A stretch of DNA of 64,000 bases from Nitrospiraceae bacterium (GTDB taxonomy: Bacteria > Nitrospirota > Nitrospiria > Nitrospirales > UBA2166), in contig PBSN01000002.1 in NCBI GenBank assembly GCA_002726235.1, positions 7,061 to 71,060 of the forward strand. The letters run 5' to 3'. Position numbers and translations under genes: made by a program. Shown one piece after another: positions 1 to 8,462 of the stretch (positions are counted from its first letter, which is position 1; each line of letters starts with the position of its first letter). Under the pieces are notes generated by a model. That model saw nothing but the letters and a program-made list of their open reading frames with translations, had not been told where the DNA came from and searched no databases.

Positions 1-2
1 CT

Positions 3-79
3 GCCCCCGTAGCTCAGTCGGATAGAGCAGTGGTTTCCTAAACCGCGTGTCGCAGGTTCGATTCCTGTCGGGGGCGCCA
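3..79 (+). tRNA. tRNA-Arg (anticodon CCT)
   Basis: The cloverleaf is complete. The acceptor arms are GCCCCCG (3-9) and CGGGGGC (69-75), with discriminator G76 and an encoded CCA at 77-79. The D stem is GCTC/GAGC, the anticodon stem GTGGT/ACCGC encloses the loop TTCCTAA, and the T stem is GCAGG/CCTGT. The anticodon CCT reads the AGG arginine codon. The 3' half from position 32 onward recurs at 1840-1887, so this gene appears to be the intact side of an integration site. Confidence 0.97.
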
Positions 80-191
80 ATCTTCTCAATGACTTACGAA
101 ACGCTCACCTTCTCCACATCGTCAGGAATTCCGGTTTTAGTCACGGTTGGATTCACATCACGAGTGATAGCGCAACTGGGGGCAGATCGCC

Positions 192-1214
192 TTATTTCAC
201 CGCTTGGTAGACAGCCGGGTTTTCCTTTCCAGTGACATTCAGAATACCCACTGCGCCCTTATCAATACGAAAGATGGAATGATCCACCAGAATGTAGCTT
301 CCGGGAACGTCCACGGTGAATTCTGCGACGGAGGCGCCTGCCGCGGGAACGGTGGTGGTTTGAACACTTTCGAGCGGACTGGCCGTCAACGAACCCTCAT
401 GATATACACGGTCAAAAATCTCTCCGATAATATGCCACGAGGAGACAAGATTCGGACCAGCATTCCCGAAATACATCCGGATGCGATTGCCCACCTTTGC
501 CTTGAGCGCGCCATCGCCTGTCAGTGATCCCACACTTCCATTGAATACAACGTACGTCGGATGTTCCGCTGCTCCCTTTGCTTCATCAAAATGCTGAAGT
601 CCCTTTGCTCCGAACTCCCCTGTCGTGTAGAACTCGCTTTGTAAAACATAGAACTCCTTATCGACAGGTGAAAGGCCACCTTCCGGTTCCACGAGAATCA
701 TGCCATACATGCCATTGGAAATATGCTCTGGAATGGGGGCCGTCGCACAATGGTAAATGTAGAGACCAGGGTTCAACGCCTTGAAACGCGCCACTTTTTC
801 TTCTCCTGGCTCGGCTAACAGCGAAGTCGCGCCTCCTCCCGGACCAGTCACCGCATGTAGGTCGATGTTATGTGAGTTTTCACTGCCCTTGGCATTCTTG
901 AGATGTAATTCGATCGTATCTCCGACACGAACACGAATCATGGGCCCCGGAACCTGTCCATTAAACGTCCAGAACTCATACCGGGTGTCACCATGCTCGT
1001 CTTTGACAAGAACGCCCTCCTTCTCGACCGTCTCCAGGTCGACACGAACAAGCGCAGGCGAGGCACGATCGATCTGTGCCGGCACTGCCGGAGCAAACGT
1101 GAGATGGGCAGATTCGGTCGCCTCATTCGCGAGAAGACTTGGAGAGGATATGAATATTACGAGAGCACACACACTTACAATCGATAGGATTGTATATAAT
1201 AATCTTCGTAGCAT
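192..1214 (-). CDS. nirK: Copper-containing nitrite reductase NirK, exported
   Basis: This periplasmic enzyme reduces nitrite to nitric oxide with a type 1 and a type 2 copper. The product has 340 residues: an N-terminal signal segment (about 1-30) and two cupredoxin domains. All copper ligands are visible. Type 1: His115, Cys156, His164 and Met169. Type 2: His120, His155 and His312. The catalytic Asp118 and His261 are also present. Short interdomain loops suggest the AniA-like branch. The ATG at 1214 is preferred over the GTG at 1217 because AGGAGG lies 8 bases upstream of it. The gene is alone, with no maturation or regulator gene nearby, and lies between tRNA-Arg and a copy of the tRNA 3' half. 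In nitrite oxidisers NirK is common but its role is debated. Confidence 0.93.
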   Translation of the reverse strand: MLRRLLYTILSIVSVCALVIFISSPSLLANEATESAHLTFAPAVPAQIDRASPALVRVDLETVEKEGVLVKDEHGDTRYEFWTFNGQVPGPMIRVRVGDTIELHLKNAKGSENSHNIDLHAVTGPGGGATSLLAEPGEEKVARFKALNPGLYIYHCATAPIPEHISNGMYGMILVEPEGGLSPVDKEFYVLQSEFYTTGEFGAKGLQHFDEAKGAAEHPTYVVFNGSVGSLTGDGALKAKVGNRIRMYFGNAGPNLVSSWHIIGEIFDRVYHEGSLTASPLESVQTTTVPAAGASVAEFTVDVPGSYILVDHSIFRIDKGAVGILNVTGKENPAVYQAVK

Positions 1215-1300
1215 CACCGTGACCTCCTAATCCGACATTTCCAAGATAACCCCATCGCGGGCCTCATTTGCTACTACAATACGCGAATCCACTCACAAAA

Positions 1301-1468
1301 TCATCGATCGTTCTGCTCAGCCCACGAGTGATCCTCGCACATCTTCATGTTCCGATCCAGGATGGCCTTGAACCGGTCACGCGGCACCACGAGATCCGCC
1401 ATCTGGAATGTGATGGATCGGGCATGCCTGACTGGCCTTACCCCAATAGTTGGTCCAGCGCGAGACAT
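1301..1468 (-). pseudogene. Probable transposase C-terminal remnant
   Basis: An open frame of 55 codons ends at a TGA at 1301-1303. Its middle reads like the C-terminal tail of DDE transposases of the IS1380 kind: a basic HAR motif, then a ITFQMADLVVPRDRFKAIL-type segment that resembles the usual FQ-AEVAVPR-LF-AIL tail. The rest of the transposase, its DDE residues and any terminal inverted repeats are not visible. The family assignment is from memory of that tail and is tentative. A decayed insertion sequence would suit the foreign character of the nirK island. Confidence 0.35.
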
Positions 1469-1839
1469 AATTTCGCACCCTTCACCCCCACTCTCCCTGC
1501 ACCACTACACAGGTCCCCTCCAACCCCTCCCAAAATTTCAAAAATAATTCACAAATGTGGAGCGCACCCTGGCCATAACCCCTCCAACTTGGATTGTGGA
1601 GTCGGGGTCACTTGGTGATGTGTAGAAGTTTGAAAGTGAATGATGGAAAGAGGGAGAGGGAGCTAAATCACGTCACGGTTTGAGTCACGGTTGGACTCCA
1701 GAAATACCGGTTTTGGTCACGGTTAGAGGAAACTAGGCCTTGCCACTCTGTGCAACAGGAAACGACGAAACGCCTTGGTAGCATTTGGTTTCTGTGTGAT
1801 GCTGTGGCACCATGTTGTCTGCTGTATCGAGAGAAGGTA

Positions 1840-1887
1840 GGTTTCCTAAACCGCGTGTCGCAGGTTCGATTCCTGTCGGGGGCACCA
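1840..1887 (+). repeat. Duplicate of tRNA-Arg 3' half, candidate attachment site
   Basis: Positions 1840-1883 are identical to 32-75 of the tRNA-Arg gene over 44 bases. The match continues to 1887 with one mismatch at the discriminator base (A instead of G) and keeps CCA. The sequence upstream of 1840 does not resemble the 5' half of a tRNA, so this is not a second full gene. A 3' tRNA end repeated at a distance is the usual footprint of tyrosine-recombinase integration. The enclosed segment is about 1.76 kb. Confidence 0.85.
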
Positions 1888-1970
1888 TCTATTATCATTT
1901 CCATCGTGTCCCACCTAGCGTCAGTCAGTGCCTCAGCGTGCGTCACTGTGACCTAGGACGTGTGATTGGC

Positions 1971-2747
1971 TCATTCAGATTCGAGCTTGCGCAGCAGAGC
2001 CTGTGCATCTGGCTTATGCCTGTGGAGCCAGAGCCACGGCTCCTTTGGCTTCGTTGTACTGAGAATAAGTTTCGCCTGATTTGCTGCCAAGTCAGGCTTC
2101 CCAGATTCATAATGATAGTAGGCTAAAAGCAGGCGAAGCCGTGTAGATGTGGGATCAACATCAACAGCTTGTGTGAGATAACCCTCAGCTTGTTTCTTGT
2201 TTCCTTTCAATAATACCCGAAGAGGTGCTGGAACTTCGTTGAGCAACATTCCCATCATATTGAGTGATCGAGCATGTTTCGGCTCTAAGGCCAGTGCTTG
2301 CAAGAGATGTTGCTCCAACTCAAACGGCATTGTGGGTAAAATTCTCCAAAAGGGCAGTTGCGTTGCCACAAGTCCTTTCGTCGCCGCAAACAGAAAATGC
2401 GCTTCGGCATTGGTTTCATCAAGTTCTAAAGCCAGACTTGCTGCAGCTTGACCACACCGATACCATTCGGCTTTTCCCTCTTCTAGCAAACCTCCCAGTT
2501 CCAGACAGGCCCACGCAAGTCGCCGATACGGCAATGCATATTCGGGACGCAACTCTATTGCCATACGATACAACGAAATAGCCTGTTCAAGTGCATCGGG
2601 ATAGGATGGGGTATCTCGGAGTATCTGCTCTGCACGGTCAATCCACTCCTGTGCAGATTGACCAGCATAGGTTGTTGTACCAATCCCCACAAGCCACAAC
2701 AACAGAACCACGATAACGCCACATTGGCGATACATCGTCCAACTCAT
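1971..2747 (-). CDS. Exported TPR-repeat protein, TatT-like
   Basis: A 258-residue protein with an N-terminal hydrophobic segment (about 8-28) ending in a possible signal-peptidase site after TTYA. The rest is helical TPR-like repeats, e.g. residues about 55-75, 105-125 and 145-170, with the A-x-x-L-x-P pattern. The FLFAATKG stretch resembles the TatT family of periplasmic TPR proteins linked with TRAP transporters, but no TRAP genes are in the window, so I infer only a periplasmic scaffold. The start overlaps the stop of a short upstream frame (2744-2839) as ATGA, suggesting coupled translation. No partner gene is recognised nearby. Confidence 0.7.
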   Translation of the reverse strand: MSWTMYRQCGVIVVLLLWLVGIGTTTYAGQSAQEWIDRAEQILRDTPSYPDALEQAISLYRMAIELRPEYALPYRRLAWACLELGGLLEEGKAEWYRCGQAAASLALELDETNAEAHFLFAATKGLVATQLPFWRILPTMPFELEQHLLQALALEPKHARSLNMMGMLLNEVPAPLRVLLKGNKKQAEGYLTQAVDVDPTSTRLRLLLAYYHYESGKPDLAANQAKLILSTTKPKEPWLWLHRHKPDAQALLRKLESE

Positions 2748-2839
2748 AACGTAGCCAGCAGCCCAAAAAAGATTACACCCATCGCCCGCAATCGACCGAA
2801 CAAAGAAGCGATAAGATCGTTATTGATATCGGCGTCCAT
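2744..2839 (-). CDS. Possible 31-residue membrane peptide upstream of the TPR gene
   Basis: A small frame begins with ATG at 2839 and ends with a TGA that overlaps the ATG of the TPR gene in the ATGA arrangement. Its C-terminal part is hydrophobic (GVIFFGLLATL). I do not recognise it. It could be a leader that couples translation of the downstream gene or chance. The ribosome-binding site is weak, so only the overlap supports it. Confidence 0.25.
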   Translation of the reverse strand: MDADINNDLIASLFGRLRAMGVIFFGLLATL

Positions 2840-3059
2840 ATAACCCCACAGGTATCAGTAAACGCGTGTGAAAGAGACAAATACAGAAAAAACCATTCCG
2901 ATTGCGATTCCATATGCTAATTAATTCGCCGTGCAACGTTTCATACACGCCGATTTGTGCACTGGGGACCCATGTACGCATCTCCACAGATTGTGCTCCT
3001 CATAGAGAAAGAAAAAATCCACCTCACCGAAGCATGTCACTCTCCTTTTTCTTCATAAC

Positions 3060-3096
3060 AGGGCAGCTGTGGGGATCAAATCCTCACAGCTGCCCT
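3060..3096. repeat. Long inverted repeat (16-bp arms)
   Basis: The arms 3060-3075 and 3081-3096 pair over 16 base pairs with a single G-T pair and enclose a 5-base loop (TCAAA). No T-run follows on either strand, so it is not a standard intrinsic terminator. It lies in a stretch of about 970 bases (2748-3716) with no convincing gene, together with three other inverted repeats. Confidence 0.7.
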
Positions 3097-3140
3097 ATAC
3101 GCCGCGCCTTGTCCCGAGACACAATTGAATCAAGCGCAGG

Positions 3141-3173
3141 GACGATTTATCATGACATGCGTGATAAATCGTC
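3141..3173. repeat. Perfect inverted repeat (12-bp arms)
   Basis: GACGATTTATCA at 3141-3152 pairs perfectly with TGATAAATCGTC at 3162-3173 across a 9-base loop. Two further hairpins follow: CAATAGT/ACTATTG at 3254-3272 (5-base loop), and 3327-3334 pairing with 3345-3353 with one bulged base. Their purpose is unknown. The region might encode a structured RNA or hold operator or decayed repeat sequences. Confidence 0.6.
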
Positions 3174-3565
3174 CGGCCCAATACCGCAATCACACTCAAA
3201 CATAGTGGCGAGTCAAATTGAAGAAAATGAGCAAGGCATCACCTCACTAGCATCAATAGTCCTTCACTATTGCCATAAGACGACGAAGAGTCGCATGCAC
3301 TGATATCGCGTGGAATAGCTGTATCTGGCCTGCCGGACGAATTTGGCAGGGCCGGAAAAGCCACCACCATCTCCTCACGGCGTGCATACGAGATTACACA
3401 ATACAAGTGTTCCTTGACATCATTTGTGCTGCCTATGACAGCTCCTCTCACGGCTAACCAAGCAAACCACCTGTCGCATTGCACTTCAAAAGCATGCGCT
3501 CTATAAAATTATACAATTGTCAACTGCAAACTATCCGTTTGAATTCTTGTTAATTACTCGCTTGA

Positions 3566-3655
3566 CAATTTCACTAGAAAATCATCATCATCTCGACCCT
3601 TATTAAATTATTGTTGATTTCAACTTGCAATTTCGCTAGAAAATAACCATCATCT
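3566..3655 (+). repeat. Duplicated AT-rich segment upstream of the HU-like gene
   Basis: The 28-base stretch at 3566-3593 recurs at 3628-3655 with 25 matches, 62 bases apart. The shared core is CAATTTC-CTAGAAAAT followed by CATCATCT. The first copy overlaps a TTGACA that could be a -35 element. The pair ends about 60 bases before the HU-like start. It could be a duplicated promoter or a pair of operator sites; which is not decidable from sequence. Confidence 0.55.
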
Positions 3656-3716
3656 TGGCTCTTGCTTAGAATCTAATTTAAAATCTAGTTCTACGCCACC
3701 ACAGGAGGGTCCCAGT

Positions 3717-3998
3717 ATGGCCAAACCCATGAGTAAAGCTGCTATCATTTCCCATCTCGCCAAAGAAGCAAACATAAGCAAGAAGGCTATGTCTGCATTT
3801 CTCGAAAATCTCGCATCGCTTTCCTATAAGAGCGCAAAGAACGGATTTACTATTCCTAACATCGGCAAGCTGGTGGTCGTGAACCGAAAAGCACGGACAG
3901 GGCGAAACCCTCAAACGGGTGAGGCTATCGAGATTCCCGCAAAGAGCGTGTTGAAGTTTCGCGTATCTAAAGTCTGTAAAGACGCCGTGTTAGGGTAA
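3717..3998 (+). CDS. HU/IHF-family DNA-binding protein
   Basis: A 93-residue basic protein of the normal length for the family. It has N-terminal helices (about 5-40), a GFTIPNIGKL strand, and the GRNPQTGEAIEIPAKSV arm that wraps DNA, including the family's conserved proline-containing R-NP-TG motif. It should bend or compact DNA as a dimer. A strong AGGAGG lies about 7 bases before the ATG. The gene is isolated, flanked by about 970 gene-free bases on each side, with a duplicated AT-rich segment ahead. Whether it acts as HU or as a specialised IHF-like factor cannot be told. Confidence 0.93.
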   Translation: MAKPMSKAAIISHLAKEANISKKAMSAFLENLASLSYKSAKNGFTIPNIGKLVVVNRKARTGRNPQTGEAIEIPAKSVLKFRVSKVCKDAVLG

Positions 3999-4966
3999 AA
4001 ATCATAGTCGCAATTTGAGCAGACCGCGCAAGCTCCGCGGATGATCGAGAGCTGTGGTGAACCGCGTCCTTACTTTCGCACTTATGCTTACCAGCAATGG
4101 TAAATTGACGGCCGTTCCTGCATGGGCGGGCAGAATATCACCACATGAAAAGTCTAGCCCGCCAGAAAGCACAAACCTTTCTGAAATATATTTCCAGGCG
4201 ACGTCAAGCAACCTTGATCTACCTTAACAGCTACTCTGCCCCCTCTCTCTTGCACCATTTCGTCGGGGGGCATTGAGACATTCTGCTGGAAACTTTTGAT
4301 AAGTCTTTCGTCTTTTCAAAGGCTTCATGTTTAAGCTTTAAAACACCGCGATTAGGTTTTACTTCAATGCTGTAAGAATTTTGGCATCCCAGACCCCATG
4401 TTGTACATGCTCGTGACGAACCTTGATGTCAGTGATTTAATTTTAGCTCCATGGCTTTCATACAACACCTCAATTAATTTTCAGAGTTCTGGCTTTGCGA
4501 GAACCTCTCCGATGATCCTATCACCAACAATTATCTAAAATGACTGTTTGCTCCTACCTGAATTTTGGCACCACATATGAAATTGGTTGCTAAAAACCAC
4601 TGTTTGAGTTCACCAACAGTTGCCAATTCCATCGACAAATAGCTGACATTTATTGACTGCATCCAACAATGTTACCTTGAAAGCATATGCACTGATCAAT
4701 CAGTTCAGAGTCTCGCAAGCTACTACTTTTTTCTTGCAGTACATACCTGCTGTCTACTAAATACATGCACATCGTTTCATGGCATAGCACTCGCTCGTCT
4801 ATAATTGACATTTCATCTATAATTCACATCCCATCGCAGTCAGCCAAGCGATGATATACGAGCAATTTTTCGACAAGCTTTTCCTGCTACGAGATGAACG
4901 TATGTATGTCACTACCAACGTCTTCTAGAGACGTAGCACACGTGTGCAACAAGGAAGGATTAACGA
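3999..4966. other. Gene-free stretch of about 970 bases
   Basis: No convincing coding frame, tRNA or terminator is visible here. The only structure noted is an 18-base tandem near-repeat at 4798-4815 and 4816-4833 (15 of 18 matches), each containing TCTATAATT, which could serve as a -10 region for the downstream hydrolase. Base composition looks AT-richer than the coding DNA around it. It may be a decayed gene or an upstream regulatory region. Confidence 0.5.
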
Positions 4967-6835
4967 ATGGGTTATAAACCAATCGGCGACTATGGCATTA
5001 TCGGCGACCTTCATACGGTTGCTCTAGTTGGGACAGACGGGTCGATTGATTGGTGTTGCCTCCCTCACTTTGACTCCGCAAGCGTATTTGCCAGCATCCT
5101 AGACCATAAGGCAGGAGGGCATTTCAAAATCTCGCCGAAGCGTGATGGAAATCGACGTCAAATGTACCTGCCGGAAACCAATATCTTGCATACACGTTTT
5201 TTGCAAGATGAGGGTGGGGTAGGTGAACTAACCGATTTCATGCCTGTCGAATCCGATGAACCTGGACAAAGCCCAAAACGTCATCAGATCATCCGTATGC
5301 TTTCGGTCGTCCGCGGTCGGGTAACGTTTGTGCTTGAATGCGCGCCCGCGTTTAATTACGCTCGCGACTCTCACTCAGTTGAGATAGAAGAGAATGGCGC
5401 GATCTTCCGATCTCCCAACCTGACGCTCGGACTCGTTAGCCCGGTTCCCCTTCAGGTACGAGATGGGATTGTGCATGCTGAGTTTACACTCTCCGCAGGT
5501 CGAAGTCTGACATTTTTCCTCGAGCACCTCGAACCAAACGAGAAGGGAGCATTGCTTTCTACACCTGAGTCCGCAGAAGAAGCGTTTCAGAAAACCGCAG
5601 CTTTTTGGCAGCAATGGCTCGCACAATGTCAATATTCAGGACGCTGGAGAGAAGTTGTTCATCGATCCGCACTCACATTAAAACTTCTGACATACGCACG
5701 CACCGGCGCCATCGTCGCTGCTCCAACCATGAGCCTTCCAGAGTTTTTTGGAGGCCGTCGAAATTGGGACTACCGCTATACCTGGATTCGAGACGCGTCC
5801 TTCACCTTATACGGACTGCTTCGATTAGGCTTTTCCAATGAAGCTCGGCGTTTTATGGACTGGTTGGAATCGCGATGCCACGATCTCAACCCGGATGGAT
5901 CCATACAGCTTATGTATGGCATTGATGGGCGACATGAACTCCCCGAAGAAGAACTCCTCCACCTCGACGGCTATCGAGGCTCTCGCCCGGTACGACTTGG
6001 GAATGCCGCCGCTGGACAACTTCAACTCGACATGTATGGGCCTCTGATGGATGCGATCTATCTCTACAATCAAGATAAAGATGGCTCGCCAATTTCCTAT
6101 AGCCTCTGGATGAATTTGTGCAGATTGTTGGATTATGTTTCAGCAAATTGGCAACAGCCGGATGAAGGAATCTGGGAAGTACGAGGCGGACGGCACAATT
6201 TTGTATATTCACGGGTAATGTGCTGGGTGGCATTGGATAGAGGCATTCGCCTATCAGACAAACACGGATATCCCGCAGACCGCACCAAATGGATTGCGGA
6301 ACGCGATCGGATCTACACGGAAGTGATGCAATGCGGGTGGAACAAAAAGGCCCAAGCCTTTGTTCAACATTATGAAGGGGCAGGCCTTGATGCCGCCAAC
6401 CTCATAATGCCGCTAGTTTATTTCGTATCCCCCAATGATCCGCGCATGATTTCTACCATCAACCGTACCATGGAACAACTTGCTTCAGGCAGCCTTGTCT
6501 ACCGATATCAGACATGGGATGCAGCGCCAGATGGATTACAAGGGGAAGAAGGCACGTTTAGCATGTGTACGTTTTGGCTCGTTGAAGCCTTAACAAAGGC
6601 AGGACGCCTCCATGAGGCACGACTCATTTTCGAAAAGATGTTGAGTTATTCAAACCACCTCAGATTGTTTGCAGAAGAAGTCTCTCATACCGGAGAGCAG
6701 TTGGGGAATTTCCCGCAAGCCTTAACCCACATGGCACTAATCAGTGCAGCCTATAACCTCGACAAAGCCCTCAACAAGAAACAATGGAACGAGGCCCACA
6801 CACGCTGGGCGAGCGCTAATCCCTATACCCGCTAG
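4967..6835 (+). CDS. GH15 family glucoamylase/trehalase-like glycoside hydrolase
   Basis: A 622-residue protein of the two-domain GH15 type common in bacteria. The N-terminal beta domain opens with the family signature YKPIGDYGIIGDLHTVALV. The (alpha/alpha)6 barrel begins near residue 255 with the hallmark RNWDYRYTWIRDASFT, and the HTGEQLGNFPQAL motif lies near residue 575, where the second catalytic glutamate sits. It inverts alpha-1,4 or related glucosidic bonds; glycogen-derived glucans or trehalose are the likely substrates, but the exact one cannot be read off. No signal peptide, so cytoplasmic. AAGGAAGG lies about 9 bases upstream of the ATG. The window also has treZ at 43.7 kb, consistent with storage glucan metabolism. 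Confidence 0.92.
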   Translation: MGYKPIGDYGIIGDLHTVALVGTDGSIDWCCLPHFDSASVFASILDHKAGGHFKISPKRDGNRRQMYLPETNILHTRFLQDEGGVGELTDFMPVESDEPGQSPKRHQIIRMLSVVRGRVTFVLECAPAFNYARDSHSVEIEENGAIFRSPNLTLGLVSPVPLQVRDGIVHAEFTLSAGRSLTFFLEHLEPNEKGALLSTPESAEEAFQKTAAFWQQWLAQCQYSGRWREVVHRSALTLKLLTYARTGAIVAAPTMSLPEFFGGRRNWDYRYTWIRDASFTLYGLLRLGFSNEARRFMDWLESRCHDLNPDGSIQLMYGIDGRHELPEEELLHLDGYRGSRPVRLGNAAAGQLQLDMYGPLMDAIYLYNQDKDGSPISYSLWMNLCRLLDYVSANWQQPDEGIWEVRGGRHNFVYSRVMCWVALDRGIRLSDKHGYPADRTKWIAERDRIYTEVMQCGWNKKAQAFVQHYEGAGLDAANLIMPLVYFVSPNDPRMISTINRTMEQLASGSLVYRYQTWDAAPDGLQGEEGTFSMCTFWLVEALTKAGRLHEARLIFEKMLSYSNHLRLFAEEVSHTGEQLGNFPQALTHMALISAAYNLDKALNKKQWNEAHTRWASANPYTR

Positions 6836-6968
6836 CATAATTCATCCAGGCTTAGCCAGCTACTAAAATGTTTTCCATTCTGTGGGCCATCATCTACTCG
6901 TCTACTCGTCACATCTAACCCTGTGCACGATTTTCGTAACTCTTGTCGCTTGGCTATAATAGCAAGCT

Positions 6969-7685
6969 ATGATTCCACTCCACGATGACAACCCCACAAC
7001 AATCAAGCCGATTGTCACCGTTTCCCTCATCATCGCATGCATATCGGTCTTCCTCTATCAGCTATCGCTTCCAGGCTCAGAAGAACGAATATTCGTGTAT
7101 CAATTTGGGGCAATTCCGGCCGTCATCTTCGGCGAGGATGCGATTTCATCCAAACACGTCATCATCCCAGCACCACTAAGCCTGATCAGTAGCATGTTTC
7201 TCCATGGCGGGTGGATGCATCTCATCGGAAATATGCTCTATCTGTGGATTTTCGCGAACAACATCGAGGATGTAATGGGACATCGCCGCTTCATTGCGTT
7301 CTACACATTGTGTGGTGTCATTGCAGCACTCAGTCATATCCTCACTGCTCCTGCCTCCCCTATCCCAATGGTCGGAGCTAGCGGAGCAATCTCAGGTGTG
7401 CTAGGAGCGTATCTGCTCTTATATCCACGCGCATCAGTACTCGTGCTCATTCCAATCTGGGTGTTTATCAAAATCATACGCGTTCCCGCAGCATTTGTAC
7501 TAGGCTTGTGGTTTCTCATGCAACTCGTGAGTGGTAGCGCAAACCCGTCCGGTGAAGGCGGCGGCGTAGCATGGTTTGCTCATATCGGAGGATTCATCGC
7601 AGGTATGGTCTTGATTGGGTTTTTCAAACGCCCGCAGATTCGTTTTTTTAACCCCCCCAGGCGACATTCACGCGGATACGGCTGA
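6969..7685 (+). CDS. Rhomboid family intramembrane serine protease
   Basis: A 238-residue membrane protein with about six hydrophobic segments. The catalytic serine lies in the GASGAISG motif near residue 138 and the catalytic histidine in AHIGG near residue 204; the HGGWMHLIGNML loop and NN-ED motif are also typical. It should cleave transmembrane segments of membrane proteins within the bilayer. The L1-loop sequence (Glu-Arg-Ile-Phe-x-Tyr-Gln-Phe-Gly) is the short bacterial form. It lies between the GH15 gene and rplU with its own upstream spacing, so it is probably a single-gene unit. The substrate is unknown. Confidence 0.92.
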   Translation: MIPLHDDNPTTIKPIVTVSLIIACISVFLYQLSLPGSEERIFVYQFGAIPAVIFGEDAISSKHVIIPAPLSLISSMFLHGGWMHLIGNMLYLWIFANNIEDVMGHRRFIAFYTLCGVIAALSHILTAPASPIPMVGASGAISGVLGAYLLLYPRASVLVLIPIWVFIKIIRVPAAFVLGLWFLMQLVSGSANPSGEGGGVAWFAHIGGFIAGMVLIGFFKRPQIRFFNPPRRHSRGYG

Positions 7686-7774
7686 TGGCAGGTCACGGTC
7701 CAGTGCTTGACAGCTCTTCGGCAGTATCCTACTCTATGTGATTCTATTCATGAATCCTGATTTGGAGTAGCCCC

Positions 7775-8092
7775 ATGACGTATGCCATCGTTGAAGCAGG
7801 TGGAAAGCAATATCGAGTAGCTTCTGGTGATCTTCTTGACGTCGACCGATTCGCTGGAGAAAAGGGGTCTACAGTCGAGTGGACCAATGTGCTACTCTAT
7901 CGAAAAGAGGACGGTCCCGTCGTCGGGACTCCCGTCGTCCCAGATGTGAAAGTGACGGGCACAGTCGTTTACCAAGGTCGACGGCGATCCATCACTGTCT
8001 TTAAGAAGAAACGCCGCAAAAATTACATCCGGACCAAGGGACACCGACAATACTTCACACGTGTCCGTATTGACGAGATTGTAGAAAATTAA
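7775..8092 (+). CDS. rplU: 50S ribosomal protein L21
   Basis: A 105-residue protein of standard L21 length, with the opening [15 protein letters not shown] and the C-terminal [15 protein letters not shown] motif that contacts 23S rRNA. It starts the conserved rplU-rpmA-obgE cluster, 19 bases ahead of rpmA, and is co-transcribed with it in most bacteria. Confidence 0.98.
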   Translation: MTYAIVEAGGKQYRVASGDLLDVDRFAGEKGSTVEWTNVLLYRKEDGPVVGTPVVPDVKVTGTVVYQGRRRSITVFKKKRRKNYIRTKGHRQYFTRVRIDEIVEN

Positions 8093-8111
8093 CGTAGCCA
8101 ACGGGGACGAT

Positions 8112-8366
8112 ATGGCACATAAAAAAGGGCAAGGGGCATCACGGAACGGAAGAGACAGCAACCCCAAATGGCTTGGCGTAAAACGCTATGCTGGAGAATC
8201 TGTGCTAGCCGGTAACATTCTTCTCCGACAGCGGGGAACTAGGATTTATCCTGGTGCCAATGTTGGCATGGGTCGTGATCACACCTTATTTGCGAAGCTT
8301 CCCGGCATCGTAAAATTTGAGTCCCACTCCGGTCGGCGTGCGGTCAGTGTTTATCCTGCCACTTAG
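8112..8366 (+). CDS. rpmA: 50S ribosomal protein L27
   Basis: An 84-residue L27 with the typical [17 protein letters not shown] start, whose flexible N-terminus reaches the peptidyl-transferase centre. There is no N-terminal extension of the cleaved firmicute type. It sits 19 bases after rplU and about 100 bases before obgE. Confidence 0.98.
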   Translation: MAHKKGQGASRNGRDSNPKWLGVKRYAGESVLAGNILLRQRGTRIYPGANVGMGRDHTLFAKLPGIVKFESHSGRRAVSVYPAT

Positions 8367-8462
8367 TTTCGTTTTATAAGTTATAAGGCCCTTCGTTCCG
8401 CCTCCCAGACTTGTCCGGTCGTGTTCCCTGAAGCATTACTTTGGGTAGCCACACCATCAGCC

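Larger units (their letters stand above)
140..1724. repeat. Four same-orientation copies of a 9-bp motif inside the tRNA-bounded segment
   Basis: The motif GTCACGGTT occurs at 140-148, 1672-1680, 1684-1692 and 1716-1724. One copy lies near the left tRNA and three lie near the right duplicate. The copies at 140 and 1716 share a longer context: 131-149 reads CCGGTTTTAGTCACGGTTG and 1707-1725 differs from it at two positions. Clustering of short direct repeats next to a tRNA core fits arm-type recombinase sites, but that role is inference. No recombinase gene lies between the tRNA copies. Confidence 0.6.

Noticed and set aside
1668-1956. Open frames on both strands over the tRNA copy
   Set aside because: They translate tRNA-Arg sequence (the familiar RNRTCDTRFRKPT-type peptide) and are artefacts of the repeat.
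3060-3096. Intrinsic terminator
   Set aside because: Strong stem but no T-run on either strand.
2902-3303. 133-codon frame on the plus strand
   Set aside because: It runs straight through two strong inverted repeats, lacks a ribosome-binding site and has no coding-like composition.
4002-4211. 69-codon minus-strand frame after the HU-like gene
   Set aside because: No ribosome-binding site and no recognisable family; it may be a remnant but I cannot support it.
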